A stretch of 64,000 bases of DNA. Origin: Sulfitobacter sp. F26169L (GTDB taxonomy: Bacteria; Pseudomonadota; Alphaproteobacteria; Rhodobacterales; Rhodobacteraceae). The notes under the pieces were generated by a model. It was not told where the DNA came from, did no database searches, and saw only the letters and a program-made list of their open reading frames with translations. The stretch lies in the NCBI RefSeq assembly GCF_026410285.1, contig NZ_JAPMLP010000001.1, forward strand, positions 186,001 to 250,000, given 5' to 3'. Below are positions 1 through 8,865 of this stretch, piece after piece (the first letter of the stretch is position 1; every line of letters starts with the position of its first letter). Made by a program: the position numbers and the translations under genes.

Positions 1-125
1 TCGGCTGAAAGGTCGCGAAAATACTCTGCGATGGCTTTCATTGTGCCAAAAGAATCCTCGAATCCTTCAAGCGTACAAGAGAATGTACCATAGGATACGG
101 TTAGAATTTTGTTATTGTTGATCAT
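1..125 (-). CDS. N-terminus of a conserved hypothetical protein (truncated by window edge)
   Basis: Read on the minus strand, an ATG at 125 opens a frame that stays open to the window edge. It gives 41 residues beginning [20 protein letters not shown] and continuing through a short acidic, aromatic stretch. The clean frame and the run of hydrophobic/polar alternation look like a real protein start. I associate this N-terminus with a conserved Rhodobacterales protein of unknown function, but that is from memory. No function is assigned. It is divergent from the thiamine pyrophosphokinase gene, with about 140 bp between them. Confidence 0.6.
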   Translation of the reverse strand, partial: MINNNKILTVSYGTFSCTLEGFEDSFGTMKAIAEYFRDLSA

Positions 126-263
126 CGGATGCTCGTCCTCTGCGTCTTTGTGATGATCTGTTTACCACGATAGACAAGACCAAAGCGGCCCCAAACTGTG
201 CCCATTCCGGTGTCATTTCGTGGCGACATTGTGGTCCTGTCACCGATTTGGCATGAGTGCCGT

Positions 264-953
264 ATGTCAAAAGCCATTATTCACAGTTCCGATCCCATCA
301 CACTTCTTGGTGGAGGTCACGCTACTGCACAGGACGTTGCAGAGGCGTTAAACATCGCACCGAAACTTGTTGCTGTGGACGGCGGGGTTGTCACGGCTCT
401 CGCGGCGGGGATTGATCCCGTGGCCGTGATCGGAGACATGGACAGCGCCCCCCCAGAAGCACTCGTGAAAGTGCCGTTGGCGCGACAGCACCATATTAGT
501 GAACAACAATATACCGATTTCGACAAGGCACTTCGTCATGTCGCAGCCCCTGTGGTAGTGGGGGCGGGATTTTGCGGTGGGCGTGTGGATCATCAGTTGG
601 CAGCGTTCCATACGTTATTGGTTCACGCGGACCGCCCCTGTATCTTACAGGCAGAGCGTGAGGTGATCATGCTTGCGCCGCCTTATGTTGCGCTGGATAT
701 GCAGCCGGGTGAAACGGTTTCGCTGTTTCCGTTGGTGGCGGTGACAGGGCGCAGTAGCGGACTGGAATGGCCGATTGAGGGTCTGTCATTTGATCCGGCA
801 GCGTTTATCGGAACGTCAAACAAGGCCACCGGCGCGGTCGAACTGTGGATGGATAAGCCCGGAATGCTGCTGATTGTGCCGCGCTGTTATCTCAGGCCGC
901 TGGTGGCGCAGGTTGTGCAGGGCGGCGCGCGTTGGCCTGCTCGCGCACAATAA
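264..953 (+). CDS. thiN: thiamine pyrophosphokinase (thiamine diphosphokinase)
   Basis: Transfers pyrophosphate from ATP to thiamine to make thiamine diphosphate, in the cytoplasm. The 229-residue protein has the family landmarks near its N-terminus: a Gly-rich loop (LLGGG), VAVDGG at about 36-41 and the acidic GDMDS motif at about 55-59 that binds metal and nucleotide. A second conserved GAGFCGGRVDHQL segment follows. Length fits the family (about 210-230). The ATG at 264 was chosen because it puts the start just before the first beta strand; an upstream in-frame ATG at 198 would add 22 residues that resemble nothing in the family. Its 3' end overlaps the convergent DMT transporter gene by 62 bp. 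The cofactor is used by the TPP enzyme at 27324. Confidence 0.85.
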   Translation: MSKAIIHSSDPITLLGGGHATAQDVAEALNIAPKLVAVDGGVVTALAAGIDPVAVIGDMDSAPPEALVKVPLARQHHISEQQYTDFDKALRHVAAPVVVGAGFCGGRVDHQLAAFHTLLVHADRPCILQAEREVIMLAPPYVALDMQPGETVSLFPLVAVTGRSSGLEWPIEGLSFDPAAFIGTSNKATGAVELWMDKPGMLLIVPRCYLRPLVAQVVQGGARWPARAQ

Positions 954-1812
954 CATAAACACCCGCGGCCACGGTCAGTGTAATGCCAACAGCGGCGAGG
1001 GTATCGGGAAATTCGGAAAACAGCCAGAAGCCGATAGCGGTGGCAACCGGAATTTCCAGATATTGCATCGGGGCAAGCGTGGCACTTGGGGCAAACCGCA
1101 ATGACCATGTCATCAGCAGATGTGCCAACGTGCCCAACACACCAATCGCTGCCAGCAACTGCCACTCCAATGATGTGGGCCGGATCAGCGACAGCGGCTC
1201 CAGGCCTGCAAAAGTACCGATCGCGATGAGTGGCACCAGCAGCACCACCGCGATCACACCGCTGACAGCCTGAAGGGCAATCGGATCAACCTCTTTCGCG
1301 ATCTGGCGTGTGGTCAACATGAACAGCGCAAAAATCAGCGCCACCGCGAGGGGCAGCAGCGCAACCCATCCCACGGCAAGGAAGTTGGGCTGTATCACCA
1401 GCATTGTTCCAACAAAGCCGACACCACAAGCAGCCAAACGGTGCGGGCCGACTTCTTCGTTCAGCACAAAGCGCCCCAGCAAAAGCATGATAAACGGCAT
1501 CACAAATGCAATCGCCACAGCATCTGCCAGCGGTAGAAACATGAGAGAGGTGAACATAAATCCAATGCCGAGAATATGCAGAATGGTGCGCACCACCACC
1601 AAACGCCACGCGCGACGTGAAAACCGCCACCGAATTCCTGCGACCATCACCAGTGGCAGCAGCAATGCCGCCTGAACCGCAAACCGGACAAATATCAACT
1701 GTCCGAGCGGGACAGTGGGGCCGAGAATCTTTGCAATGGAATCGCCCAAAGGGGCAAGCACGCAAAATCCCAGCATAAGCAGGATACCAAGAACGGGACG
1801 ATCAGCTGTCAT
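892..1812 (-). CDS. DMT-superfamily (EamA) inner-membrane transporter
   Basis: 306 residues with about ten hydrophobic segments arranged as two EamA repeats, the usual fold of drug/metabolite exporters. The N-terminal helix contains the family-type GDSIAKILG stretch, and a charged RQIAKEVDP loop separates the two halves. The short C-terminal tail is Pro/Ala/Arg-rich and lies in the part that overlaps the 3' end of thiN on the other strand. Substrate cannot be told from sequence. It is one of three DMT proteins in this window (others at 20589 and 40124); they are not close copies of one another. About 108 bp separate its start from the end of the serine dehydratase gene, which lies upstream on the same strand. 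Confidence 0.85.
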   Translation of the reverse strand: MTADRPVLGILLMLGFCVLAPLGDSIAKILGPTVPLGQLIFVRFAVQAALLLPLVMVAGIRWRFSRRAWRLVVVRTILHILGIGFMFTSLMFLPLADAVAIAFVMPFIMLLLGRFVLNEEVGPHRLAACGVGFVGTMLVIQPNFLAVGWVALLPLAVALIFALFMLTTRQIAKEVDPIALQAVSGVIAVVLLVPLIAIGTFAGLEPLSLIRPTSLEWQLLAAIGVLGTLAHLLMTWSLRFAPSATLAPMQYLEIPVATAIGFWLFSEFPDTLAAVGITLTVAAGVYVIVREQANARRPAQPAPPAA

Positions 1813-1920
1813 ACGTTAGGGGTAGGGGGTGGACATGGCGCTGGCAATACAAGATCTTCGCCGCAGCGGGTGGCAAAAACGGTCAGCGCGTCGCCCTCCT
1901 CTTGGCGAGGAGGTGTGCAA

Positions 1921-3294
1921 TCAGCAGTTGGGCACGTTGACCGCCAGGCCGCCCAGCGAGGTTTCCTTGTATTTTTCGCTCATGTCGGCGCCTGTCTGGC
2001 GCATGGTTTCGATGCAGGCATCCAGCGGCACCAGATGCGTCCCGTCACCGCGCAGAGCGAGTGAGGCAGCCGATACAGCCTTGATCGCACCCAGCCCGTT
2101 CCGCTCGATACAGGGCACCTGCACAAGGCCGCGTACAGGATCGCATGTCATGCCTAGGTGATGCTCCAGCGCAATCTCCGCCGCGTTTTCCACCTGTTCG
2201 GGGCTGCCACCCATCACCGCACACAGGGCCCCGGCGGACATTGCAGCGGCCGAGCCGACTTCGGCCTGACATCCCGCTTCCGCACCCGAGATCGACGCGT
2301 TGAATTTCACCAGACCGCCAATCGCGGCGGCCGTGAGTAGAAAATCCTCGATATGGCTTTCCGATGCGCCGGGGACGTGATCGAGGTAGTAGCGCAGGGT
2401 TGCAGGCATGACGCCTGCCGCGCCGTTGGTCGGGGCGGTCACAACCTGACCACCGGCGGCGTTCTCCTCGTTCACGGCCATGGCATAAACGCTCATCCAG
2501 TCGTTGATGGTATGCGGGGCGGATTGGTTTGTGCCGCGTTCGGCCATCAACGCATCATGGATACCCTTGGCGCGGCGTTTTACATTCAGACCGCCGGGCA
2601 GAACGCCATCGGTTTCAAGACCGCGATTGATGCAGTCGTTCATCACCTGCCAAAGACGTTTGGTGCCGCGGGCAAGGTTGTCGGCCCCGCCGCGCGATTC
2701 CTCGTTGGTGCGCTTCATCGCCGCGATGGTCTTGCCCGACGCTTTCGCCATCTCCAGCATTTCGGCGGCGGATTTGAACGGAAAGGGCACTGGTGCGCCT
2801 TCCTCCGTGTCCTTGCCTGCTGCCAGTTCCTGTTCTGTCATCACAAAACCGCCCCCGATGGAATAATACACCTGCCGCAGAGTGATATCCCCTTGGGCGT
2901 CGGTGGCCATCAGGGTCATCCCGTTGGCGTGGCCCGACAGTGGAGTGTCATAGTCGAACACCAGATCGGTTTTCGGGTTGAACCGCAGGGGCGCAAGATC
3001 GGGCGCGTGGATCAGGTGGGTTTGCGTGATGTCTTTCAGGGCTTGCTCTGCCTGGTCGGCATCATAGCTTTCGGGGGTGAACCCCGCCAAACCCAGAATG
3101 GTCGCGCGGTCGGTCGCGTGGCCGATGCCCGTAAACGCGAGGCTGCCATGCAACGAGGCGCGTAAGCCTGCGAAATGAAAAGGCGAAGCGCGCATCTGGT
3201 CCAGAAACCGTGCCGCCGCCACCATCGGCCCCATCGTATGCGAGGAGGACGGGCCAATGCCCACTTTGAACATGTCGAAGACGGATAAAAACAT
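1921..3294 (-). CDS. sdaA: L-serine ammonia-lyase (iron-sulfur dependent, single chain)
   Basis: Deaminates L-serine to pyruvate and ammonia using a labile [4Fe-4S] cluster. The 457-residue chain has the complete single-polypeptide architecture: an N-terminal beta domain with GIGPSSSHTMGPM near residue 11, then the catalytic alpha domain. Likely cluster cysteines lie in AEAGCQAEVG, in the CDPVRGLVQVPC segment and in the C-terminal tail, which ends in Asn-Cys as is common in the family. Length matches E. coli SdaA (about 454). It is transcribed alone and divergently from the SDR gene at 3464. Start at 3294 places a hydrophobic first strand (MFLSVFDMFKVGIG) exactly as in homologues. Confidence 0.93.
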   Translation of the reverse strand: MFLSVFDMFKVGIGPSSSHTMGPMVAAARFLDQMRASPFHFAGLRASLHGSLAFTGIGHATDRATILGLAGFTPESYDADQAEQALKDITQTHLIHAPDLAPLRFNPKTDLVFDYDTPLSGHANGMTLMATDAQGDITLRQVYYSIGGGFVMTEQELAAGKDTEEGAPVPFPFKSAAEMLEMAKASGKTIAAMKRTNEESRGGADNLARGTKRLWQVMNDCINRGLETDGVLPGGLNVKRRAKGIHDALMAERGTNQSAPHTINDWMSVYAMAVNEENAAGGQVVTAPTNGAAGVMPATLRYYLDHVPGASESHIEDFLLTAAAIGGLVKFNASISGAEAGCQAEVGSAAAMSAGALCAVMGGSPEQVENAAEIALEHHLGMTCDPVRGLVQVPCIERNGLGAIKAVSAASLALRGDGTHLVPLDACIETMRQTGADMSEKYKETSLGGLAVNVPNC

Positions 3295-3463
3295 CAGGTC
3301 GTACTCCCGCCGGGCGGATGGGTTAAACTGGCCCCAGCTATAACACTTGCCTGCTGCAATGACACGACAAACCGGAACAATCGCATCTCTTTCCCGACAT
3401 CGCGGAACACTCCTCCTACCTCTATCGTTGATCCTTAAAGGCTACGAACAAAGGAGAAACCCA

Positions 3464-4231
3464 ATGTCACGTTTTACAGATAGTAAGGTCGTCATCACCG
3501 GTGGGGCCGGTGCAATCGGCGTGCAGACCGCGCGGTCGTTCCTGAAAGAGGGGGCGCAGGTCGCCCTTGTCGATATGTCGGCGGATGATCTCGCGGACGC
3601 GGCAAAACAGCTTGAGGATGCCGGCACTGTTGCTACCTTTACGGCAGATGTGACCAAGGAAGCGGACGTGGAAGCCTATATGCGCGATGCCGCTGATAAA
3701 CTGGGCGGCATCGACATCTTCATCAACAACGCGGGGATCGAGGGGAAAGTGGCCCCGATCATGGAACAAGCGGTCGAGAACTTCGACAATGTCATGGCTG
3801 TAAACGCGCGCGGTGTGTTCCTCGGACTGAAACACGCGATGCGCCAGATGAAGGACAAGGGCGGCGCGATCGTCAACATGTCGTCGGTGGCGGGGTTACA
3901 GGGCTCACCCGGTCTGGTGCCTTACATCACTTCCAAACATGCAGTGATCGGGCTGACAAAAACGGCAGCATTGGAGGGGGCAAAGTTCGGAATCCGTGTG
4001 AATTCGGTGCATCCGGCGCCGGTCGATTCCCGCATGATGCGTTCTATCGAGAGCGGTGTTGATCCGGATAATGCAGACGAGGTGCAAAAGCAGTATGCAG
4101 CAACCATTCCCCTAGGACGTTATGCCGAGACCGAGGATGTGGCGCATATGATCCTCTTCCTTGCCTCTAAAGAGGCATCTTATGTTACCGGTGCGCAGTA
4201 CCTTGTGGATGGTGGCATGCTGGCGGGTTAG
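3464..4231 (+). CDS. SDR-family NAD(P)-dependent oxidoreductase
   Basis: A classical short-chain dehydrogenase of 255 residues. The Rossmann glycine motif TGGAGAIG is at about 11-18, NNAG at about 87-90, the catalytic Ser in NMSSVAG, and YITSK (Tyr-x3-Lys) about 13 residues later. The C-terminus ends GAQYLVDGGMLAG, typical of the family. The start at 3464 follows a strong AAGGAG site at 3451-3456; an upstream in-frame ATG at 3347 would add 39 unlikely residues. Substrate is not predictable. It stands alone between the divergent serine dehydratase and rpiA, with a possible terminator hairpin right after the stop. Confidence 0.88.
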   Translation: MSRFTDSKVVITGGAGAIGVQTARSFLKEGAQVALVDMSADDLADAAKQLEDAGTVATFTADVTKEADVEAYMRDAADKLGGIDIFINNAGIEGKVAPIMEQAVENFDNVMAVNARGVFLGLKHAMRQMKDKGGAIVNMSSVAGLQGSPGLVPYITSKHAVIGLTKTAALEGAKFGIRVNSVHPAPVDSRMMRSIESGVDPDNADEVQKQYAATIPLGRYAETEDVAHMILFLASKEASYVTGAQYLVDGGMLAG

Positions 4232-4243
4232 GCCGCCAGACCC

Positions 4244-4274
4244 GCGGCGCGGCAGACGCCGCAAACTGTTTTTG
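4244..4274 (+). terminator. possible terminator after the SDR gene
   Basis: A GC-only 6-bp stem (GCGGCG at 4244-4249 with CGCCGC at 4257-4262, 7-nt loop) is followed by AAACTG and then five T. The T tract is offset from the stem, so this is a weaker candidate than the others in the window. It separates the SDR gene from rpiA. Confidence 0.35.
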
Positions 4275-4365
4275 GGGCAACTGTCCGGATTTCGGGCGGT
4301 TGCCCCTCGCGTGTTGTGGCAAAAGCTTCTATGTCTCTTCCGAGAAATTGCATCGGAGTCGCCTC

Positions 4366-5154
4366 ATGTCCTCAGATCTGTCGCCCATCGACAAAGCGAA
4401 ATTTGTTGCCGCCAAACGCGCAGCCGAATTTGTAGAGGACGGCATGCGTGTCGGTCTTGGCACTGGCTCGACAGCTGCATGGCTCGTGCGCTGTCTGGGA
4501 GAGATGGTGCGCGACGAGGGGCTGAAAATTCGCGGTGTGCCTACCTCGACCCGCACTGCGCAACTGGCGCGCGAAGTGGGAATCGAAGTGATCTCGCTCG
4601 ACGAGGCCAAATGGCTGGACCTTACAATTGACGGCGCCGACGAATTTGATGGGGAGCTGAACCTGATCAAAGGCGGCGGTGGCGCGCTGTTGCAGGAAAA
4701 GATCGTGGCGACAGCCAGCGACCAGATGATTGTCATCGCCGACATCGGCAAAGAGGTTGAACATCTCGGCACATTTCCTTTACCGATCGAGGTGATCCCC
4801 TTTGGTTGGCAAACCACGCAGGCGCTGGTGGAAGAAACGTTGATCTCGATGGATGTGTTGGGCCGCACCAGCACCTTACGCATGAACGGCGACCATCCGT
4901 TTGTGACCGACGAGGGAAACCATATCCTGGATCTTCATTTGGGCCGCATCGGCAACCCGCGCCAGTTGGCGCTGGTGATCAACCAGATGCCGGGCGTTGT
5001 GGAAAACGGCCTGTTCATCGATATCTGTGACGTTGTTGTGATCGGTCACGGGGATGGCAAAGTAACCGTGCGCGACATAAATCAGGGCACAACCGCCACC
5101 GAGCGGATTGATTTCGTCGAGAGTGACAACCTCTTTTCCGACCTGAGTGATTGA
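4366..5154 (+). CDS. rpiA: ribose-5-phosphate isomerase A
   Basis: Interconverts ribose 5-phosphate and ribulose 5-phosphate in the non-oxidative pentose phosphate pathway. The 262-residue protein shows GTGST at 32-36 for phosphate binding, DGADEFD at 89-95 with the catalytic Asp, and KGGGGALLQEK at about 102-112 with the conserved Lys. The C-terminus (GVVENGLFID) is also typical. Start chosen at ATG 4366, which gives the usual short N-terminus (MSSDLSPIDKAKF); an upstream ATG at 4300 adds 22 unrelated residues. It lies 11 bp before gor, so the two are probably cotranscribed. NADPH supply and use link this pair: pentose phosphate flux with glutathione reduction. Confidence 0.95.
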   Translation: MSSDLSPIDKAKFVAAKRAAEFVEDGMRVGLGTGSTAAWLVRCLGEMVRDEGLKIRGVPTSTRTAQLAREVGIEVISLDEAKWLDLTIDGADEFDGELNLIKGGGGALLQEKIVATASDQMIVIADIGKEVEHLGTFPLPIEVIPFGWQTTQALVEETLISMDVLGRTSTLRMNGDHPFVTDEGNHILDLHLGRIGNPRQLALVINQMPGVVENGLFIDICDVVVIGHGDGKVTVRDINQGTTATERIDFVESDNLFSDLSD

Positions 5155-5165
5155 AAGGCCCGTCC

Positions 5166-6527
5166 ATGAGCGATTTTGACTATGACCTGTTTGTAATTGG
5201 CGGTGGATCGGGCGGCGTGCGGGCCGCGCGTGTGGCGGCTGGCGAATACGGCGTGCGTGTCGCGCTGGCCGAAGAAGACCGCTATGGCGGTACATGTGTG
5301 ATCCGTGGTTGCGTGCCCAAAAAGCTGATGGTCTTTGCCTCCGGGTATCGCGATACATTCGAAGACGCCCGCCAGTATGGCTGGGATTTGAACGATGGCC
5401 CTTTTGACTGGCACATATTCTCGGGCAAGATGCGCGCGGAACTTGACCGTCTTGAAGGGGTGTATCGCAACCTGCTGGATGGCTCTGGAGTGGATAAATT
5501 CGATGCCCGTGCAACGCTAAAGGATGCGCACACAGTTACGTTGTCCACGGGCGAAGAGAAGACGGCAAAGCATATTCTGATTGCAACTGGCGGTCGTCCT
5601 GTCCGGCCTGAAATGGATAATGCCGAACTGGGCATTGTGTCCGATGATATCTTCCACCTCGACAAATTACCGCGTTCGATGCTGATCGTCGGGGGCGGGT
5701 ATATCGCCTGTGAATTTGCCTGCATCCTGCACGGTCTGGGCGTTGATGTGACGATGTATTATCGCGGCGGCCAAATCCTAAACGGCTTTGACGACGAAGC
5801 ACGCGGGCTCATAGCAGAGCAGATGCGCGCGCGTGGCATCAGTATGCATTCCGGCGCAAGTGTGCTGGAGATGGAAGAACGCGAAGGCGGCATCTGGGTC
5901 AAATCCACGATGGGACAGGACAAGATTTTCGACAAGGTGTTCTTTGCAACCGGGCGGCGACCCAATTCCGATGACATGGGGCTTGGGGATATCGGCATCG
6001 AACTGGGGCGCAACGGCGCCATTCAGGTGAATGAATACAGCCAGACCGGCGTGCCGTCAGTTTATGCCATCGGGGATGTTACAGACCGCGTAAACCTGAC
6101 GCCTGTTGCAATCCGTGAAGGCATGGCATTTGTCAAAACCGTCTTCGGCGGCGAGCCGACACCGGTTGATCATGAAATCATCGCATCAGCCGTGTTCACC
6201 CAGCCGGAAATGGGTACAGTCGGGATGAGCGAGGAGGAGGCGATGGCGCAAGAACCGATCGAAGTTTACGCGACTTCGTTCAAGGCGATGCAGACTGCGT
6301 TTGCAGGCCGTGATGATCGAGTGATGATGAAGCTGGTTGTTTCCAAGGAAAACCGCACTGTTCTGGGCTGTCATATCGTCGCACCTCAGGCGGGTGAAAT
6401 GATCCAGCTTGCAGGTATTGCGGTGAAAATGGGCGCCACAAAAGAGCAATTTGACCAGACCTGCGCAGTGCATCCTACCATGGCCGAAGAACTGGTTACC
6501 ATGCGCAAACCTGTGCGAACCTCCTGA
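5166..6527 (+). CDS. gor: glutathione-disulfide reductase
   Basis: Reduces oxidised glutathione with NADPH in the cytoplasm. The 453-residue flavoprotein has the N-terminal FAD loop GGGSGG at about 12-17, the redox-active disulfide in GGTCVIRGCVPKK (Cys44 and Cys49), a second dinucleotide fold around IVGGGYIACEFA, and the C-terminal HPTMAEELVT segment carrying the catalytic His-Glu pair. GR-type Arg residues (YYRGG) after the NADPH glycine loop favour NADPH over NADH. Start at 5166 directly precedes the FAD-binding strand. Eleven bp downstream of rpiA, so likely in the same transcript. An inverted repeat lies just after the gene (6562-6594). Confidence 0.95.
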   Translation: MSDFDYDLFVIGGGSGGVRAARVAAGEYGVRVALAEEDRYGGTCVIRGCVPKKLMVFASGYRDTFEDARQYGWDLNDGPFDWHIFSGKMRAELDRLEGVYRNLLDGSGVDKFDARATLKDAHTVTLSTGEEKTAKHILIATGGRPVRPEMDNAELGIVSDDIFHLDKLPRSMLIVGGGYIACEFACILHGLGVDVTMYYRGGQILNGFDDEARGLIAEQMRARGISMHSGASVLEMEEREGGIWVKSTMGQDKIFDKVFFATGRRPNSDDMGLGDIGIELGRNGAIQVNEYSQTGVPSVYAIGDVTDRVNLTPVAIREGMAFVKTVFGGEPTPVDHEIIASAVFTQPEMGTVGMSEEEAMAQEPIEVYATSFKAMQTAFAGRDDRVMMKLVVSKENRTVLGCHIVAPQAGEMIQLAGIAVKMGATKEQFDQTCAVHPTMAEELVTMRKPVRTS

Positions 6528-6561
6528 GGATCGCGTGGCATGGCAAAACGCAAGCACGCGC

Positions 6562-6594
6562 GGCTTTGCGCAACTTGAAATATCCGCGCAAAGC
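6562..6594 (+). repeat. perfect inverted repeat between gor and hflK
   Basis: A perfect 10-bp inverted repeat (GGCTTTGCGC at 6562-6571 and GCGCAAAGCC at 6585-6594) with a 13-nt loop lies 35 bp after the gor stop. There is no T run behind it, so it is either a factor-assisted terminator for rpiA-gor or a protein-binding dyad. The loop contains CTTGAAAT, and a second CTTGAAAT lies at 6611, outside the repeat. Confidence 0.5.
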
Positions 6595-6694
6595 CTTGAG
6601 TTTCGCGCATCTTGAAATAAACGTGTGAACACACAGTTTACATACCATACGACAAGCCTGCTCCGAAGGGGGCGACTTACAGAGGGAAATACAT

Positions 6695-7909
6695 ATGGCT
6701 GGCAATACGGGCGGTCCTTGGGGCGGCGGCGGCGGCAATCAAGGCGGCGGCAATGACGGCGGCAATCAGGGCGGCGGTAACCGTGGCAATCAGGGTGGCG
6801 GCAAAGGTGGCGGCGAAAAGCCCCCGATCCCCGAAATCGACGAGCTGGTCAAGAAAGGGCAGGAACAACTGCGCGTATTGATGGGCGGCGGTGGCCGCTC
6901 TAACGGGACTGGTGGCGGCACCGGTGGCAGCGGCGGCGGTGGTCCCGCACTGACACGCGGCACTGTTGGGATTGGCGTGCTGGTCGCGGCGGCCGCGTGG
7001 TTGTTTGCCTCCACCTACACGGTGCGTCCCGAACAACAATCGATCGAGCTGTTTCTCGGCAAGTTTTCCGGTATCGGCACCGAAGGTTTGAACTTTGCGC
7101 CTTGGCCGGTTGTGACCGCCGAAGTGTTCGACGTGACGACCAACCGCACCGAAACGCTGGGTGTTAGCCGTACACCGGGTGACAATGACGGCCTTATGCT
7201 GACGACCGATGAAAACATCGTCGACATTGATTTTCAGGTCGTCTGGAACATCAAGGACGCCCAGCAATTCAAATTCTCGTTGCGTGATCCCGAGGCCTCT
7301 GTTCGGGCCATCTCTGAATCGGCTATGCGTGAAATTATTGCACAGTCCGAACTTGCCCCGATCCTCAACCGTGACCGTGGTCTGGTGGAAGAGCAGGTCA
7401 AAGGCCTGATCCAGACAACTCTCGACAACCGCGAAACCGGCATCAACGTGCTGCGTGTCAACGTCAACAAGGTTGACCCGCCAAGCCGCACAGTGGTTGT
7501 GACCGATGCGTCCGGCGCCAGCGCGCAGGTATCTGTTGTGGATGCCTTCCGTGACGTTCAGGCCGCCGAGCAGGAGCGTGACCGTTTGGAGCGTCAGGCC
7601 GATGCTTATGCCAACCAGAAAACCGCCGAAGCGCGTGGTGAAAGCGCCAAGCTGCTGGAAGCGGCCGAAGGGTATCGCGCCCGTGAGGTAAACGGCGCAA
7701 TCGGTGAAGCATCGCGTTTCGAAGCGGTTCTGACCGAGTATGCGGCAGCGCCCGAAGTTACGCGCAAACGCCTGTACATTGAAACGATGGAAAAAGTGTT
7801 CGGTCAGGTCGACAAGATAATCCTTGAAAACGGACAGGGTGAAGGCGCGCAAGGCGTGGTTCCCTATCTGCCACTGAACGAACTGCGCCGCAGCGGAGGG
7901 AACAACTGA
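6695..7909 (+). CDS. hflK: FtsH protease modulator HflK (SPFH/band-7 family)
   Basis: Membrane-anchored partner of HflC; the HflKC complex surrounds the AAA protease FtsH and controls its access to membrane proteins. The 404 residues begin with a Gly/Asn-rich segment (1-40) and a second Gly/Ser-rich patch (64-83), then one transmembrane helix at about 90-107. The SPFH domain begins with VRPEQQSIELFLGKF. It is followed by an Ala/Glu/Arg-rich helical region with AEQERDRLERQADAYA. Most of the protein therefore sits in the periplasm. Start at ATG 6695 follows AGAGGGA at an ideal distance. The stop overlaps the hflC start (TGATG), so the two are translationally coupled. Confidence 0.95.
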   Translation: MAGNTGGPWGGGGGNQGGGNDGGNQGGGNRGNQGGGKGGGEKPPIPEIDELVKKGQEQLRVLMGGGGRSNGTGGGTGGSGGGGPALTRGTVGIGVLVAAAAWLFASTYTVRPEQQSIELFLGKFSGIGTEGLNFAPWPVVTAEVFDVTTNRTETLGVSRTPGDNDGLMLTTDENIVDIDFQVVWNIKDAQQFKFSLRDPEASVRAISESAMREIIAQSELAPILNRDRGLVEEQVKGLIQTTLDNRETGINVLRVNVNKVDPPSRTVVVTDASGASAQVSVVDAFRDVQAAEQERDRLERQADAYANQKTAEARGESAKLLEAAEGYRAREVNGAIGEASRFEAVLTEYAAAPEVTRKRLYIETMEKVFGQVDKIILENGQGEGAQGVVPYLPLNELRRSGGNN

Positions 7910-8808
7910 TGAACAAGACCAGCTTTCTGATCCCGATCGTCGCGATCCTTGGTGCGGCATTCCTGTCTACGATCTTTGTGGTGGACGAGCGTGAAAAAGC
8001 GCTGGTGCTGCGCTTTGGCCAAATCAAACAGGTCATTGTCGAGCCGGGTCTGGGGTTCAAGGTGCCGCTGATTGACGAGGTGGTCCGGTTCGAAGACCGC
8101 ATCCTCTCGCTTGAAACACCCTTGATCGAAGTTACCCCCGCCGATGACCGCCGTCTGGAGATTGACGCATTCGTTCTCTACCGCATCGACGATGTTGTGC
8201 AGTTCCGCCAAGCGGTCGGGGCCGGCGGTCAGACCCGCGCTGCAAGCGACCTGAGCGGTATTCTGGAATCACAGATTCGCGCCGTATTGGGTTCGCAGGG
8301 TGTGACCTCTAACACGATCCTTTCGCCCGAACGCTCCGCACTGATGGATCAGATCCGCGTCCGCTCTGATGCGCGTGCAAATGCGCTGGGCCTCAAGGTT
8401 GTAGATGTGCGCCTGCGCCAGACAAACCTGCCTGAGCAGAACTTTGACGCGACCCTACAGCGTATGATCGCCGAGCGTGAGCGCGAAGCGACAGACGAGC
8501 GGGCGCGTGGCCGTGAAGCCGCCCAGCGTGTGACCGCCCTTGCGGATCGTACATTCGAAGAGATCATCTCCGAGGCCCGCCGCGATGCGCGGATCATCGA
8601 AGGTGAGGCAGATGCGGAGCGGAACCGTATCTTTGCAGAAGCCTACTCAAAAGATCCCGAATTCTTCGAATTTTACCGCTCTCTGGCCGCATACGAAGAA
8701 TCCCTGAAGGGCAGCAATTCGACCATGGTTCTGTCGCCGGATAGTGAATTCTTCAACTATCTGCGCTCGGATCAGGGCTCACGCTCTGCGGAGGGCGAAA
8801 GGCCCTAA
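7909..8808 (+). CDS. hflC: FtsH protease modulator HflC (SPFH/band-7 family)
   Basis: Second subunit of the HflKC complex. The 299 residues start with a single N-terminal signal-anchor helix (about 5-22), followed by the SPFH domain with VVDEREKALVLRFGQIKQV and the classical EPGLGFKVPLIDEV segment. A charged helix (AEREREATDERARGREAAQR) follows, then the family C-terminus containing DPEFFEFYRSLAAYEESL. Length and order match E. coli HflC closely. The gene overlaps hflK by one base at the stop/start and is followed by a strong terminator, so hflK-hflC form a two-gene operon. The next gene, a DegP-type protease, belongs to the same quality-control theme but has its own transcription unit. Confidence 0.95.
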   Translation: MNKTSFLIPIVAILGAAFLSTIFVVDEREKALVLRFGQIKQVIVEPGLGFKVPLIDEVVRFEDRILSLETPLIEVTPADDRRLEIDAFVLYRIDDVVQFRQAVGAGGQTRAASDLSGILESQIRAVLGSQGVTSNTILSPERSALMDQIRVRSDARANALGLKVVDVRLRQTNLPEQNFDATLQRMIAEREREATDERARGREAAQRVTALADRTFEEIISEARRDARIIEGEADAERNRIFAEAYSKDPEFFEFYRSLAAYEESLKGSNSTMVLSPDSEFFNYLRSDQGSRSAEGERP

Positions 8809-8830
8809 GGCTGTTTGCAAATAATCATTC

Positions 8831-8865
8831 AAAGGGGCCGCACATTTGTGTCGGCCCCTTTTTTG
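8831..8865 (+). terminator. Rho-independent terminator of hflK-hflC
   Basis: Perfect 9-bp stem AAGGGGCCG (8832-8840) / CGGCCCCTT (8852-8860) with an 11-nt loop, followed by a run of T that continues the stem (six T in a row, 8859-8864). It sits 23 bp after the hflC stop. Confidence 0.9.

Noticed and set aside
4161-4631. Plus-strand frame bridging the SDR gene and rpiA
   Set aside because: Overlaps both genes in another frame and has no ribosome site.
6677-7960. Long open frame on the minus strand opposite hflK (427 codons)
   Set aside because: It is the antisense of hflK; codon bias of the Gly-rich and SPFH regions keeps the other strand open. No start signal and no recognisable domain.
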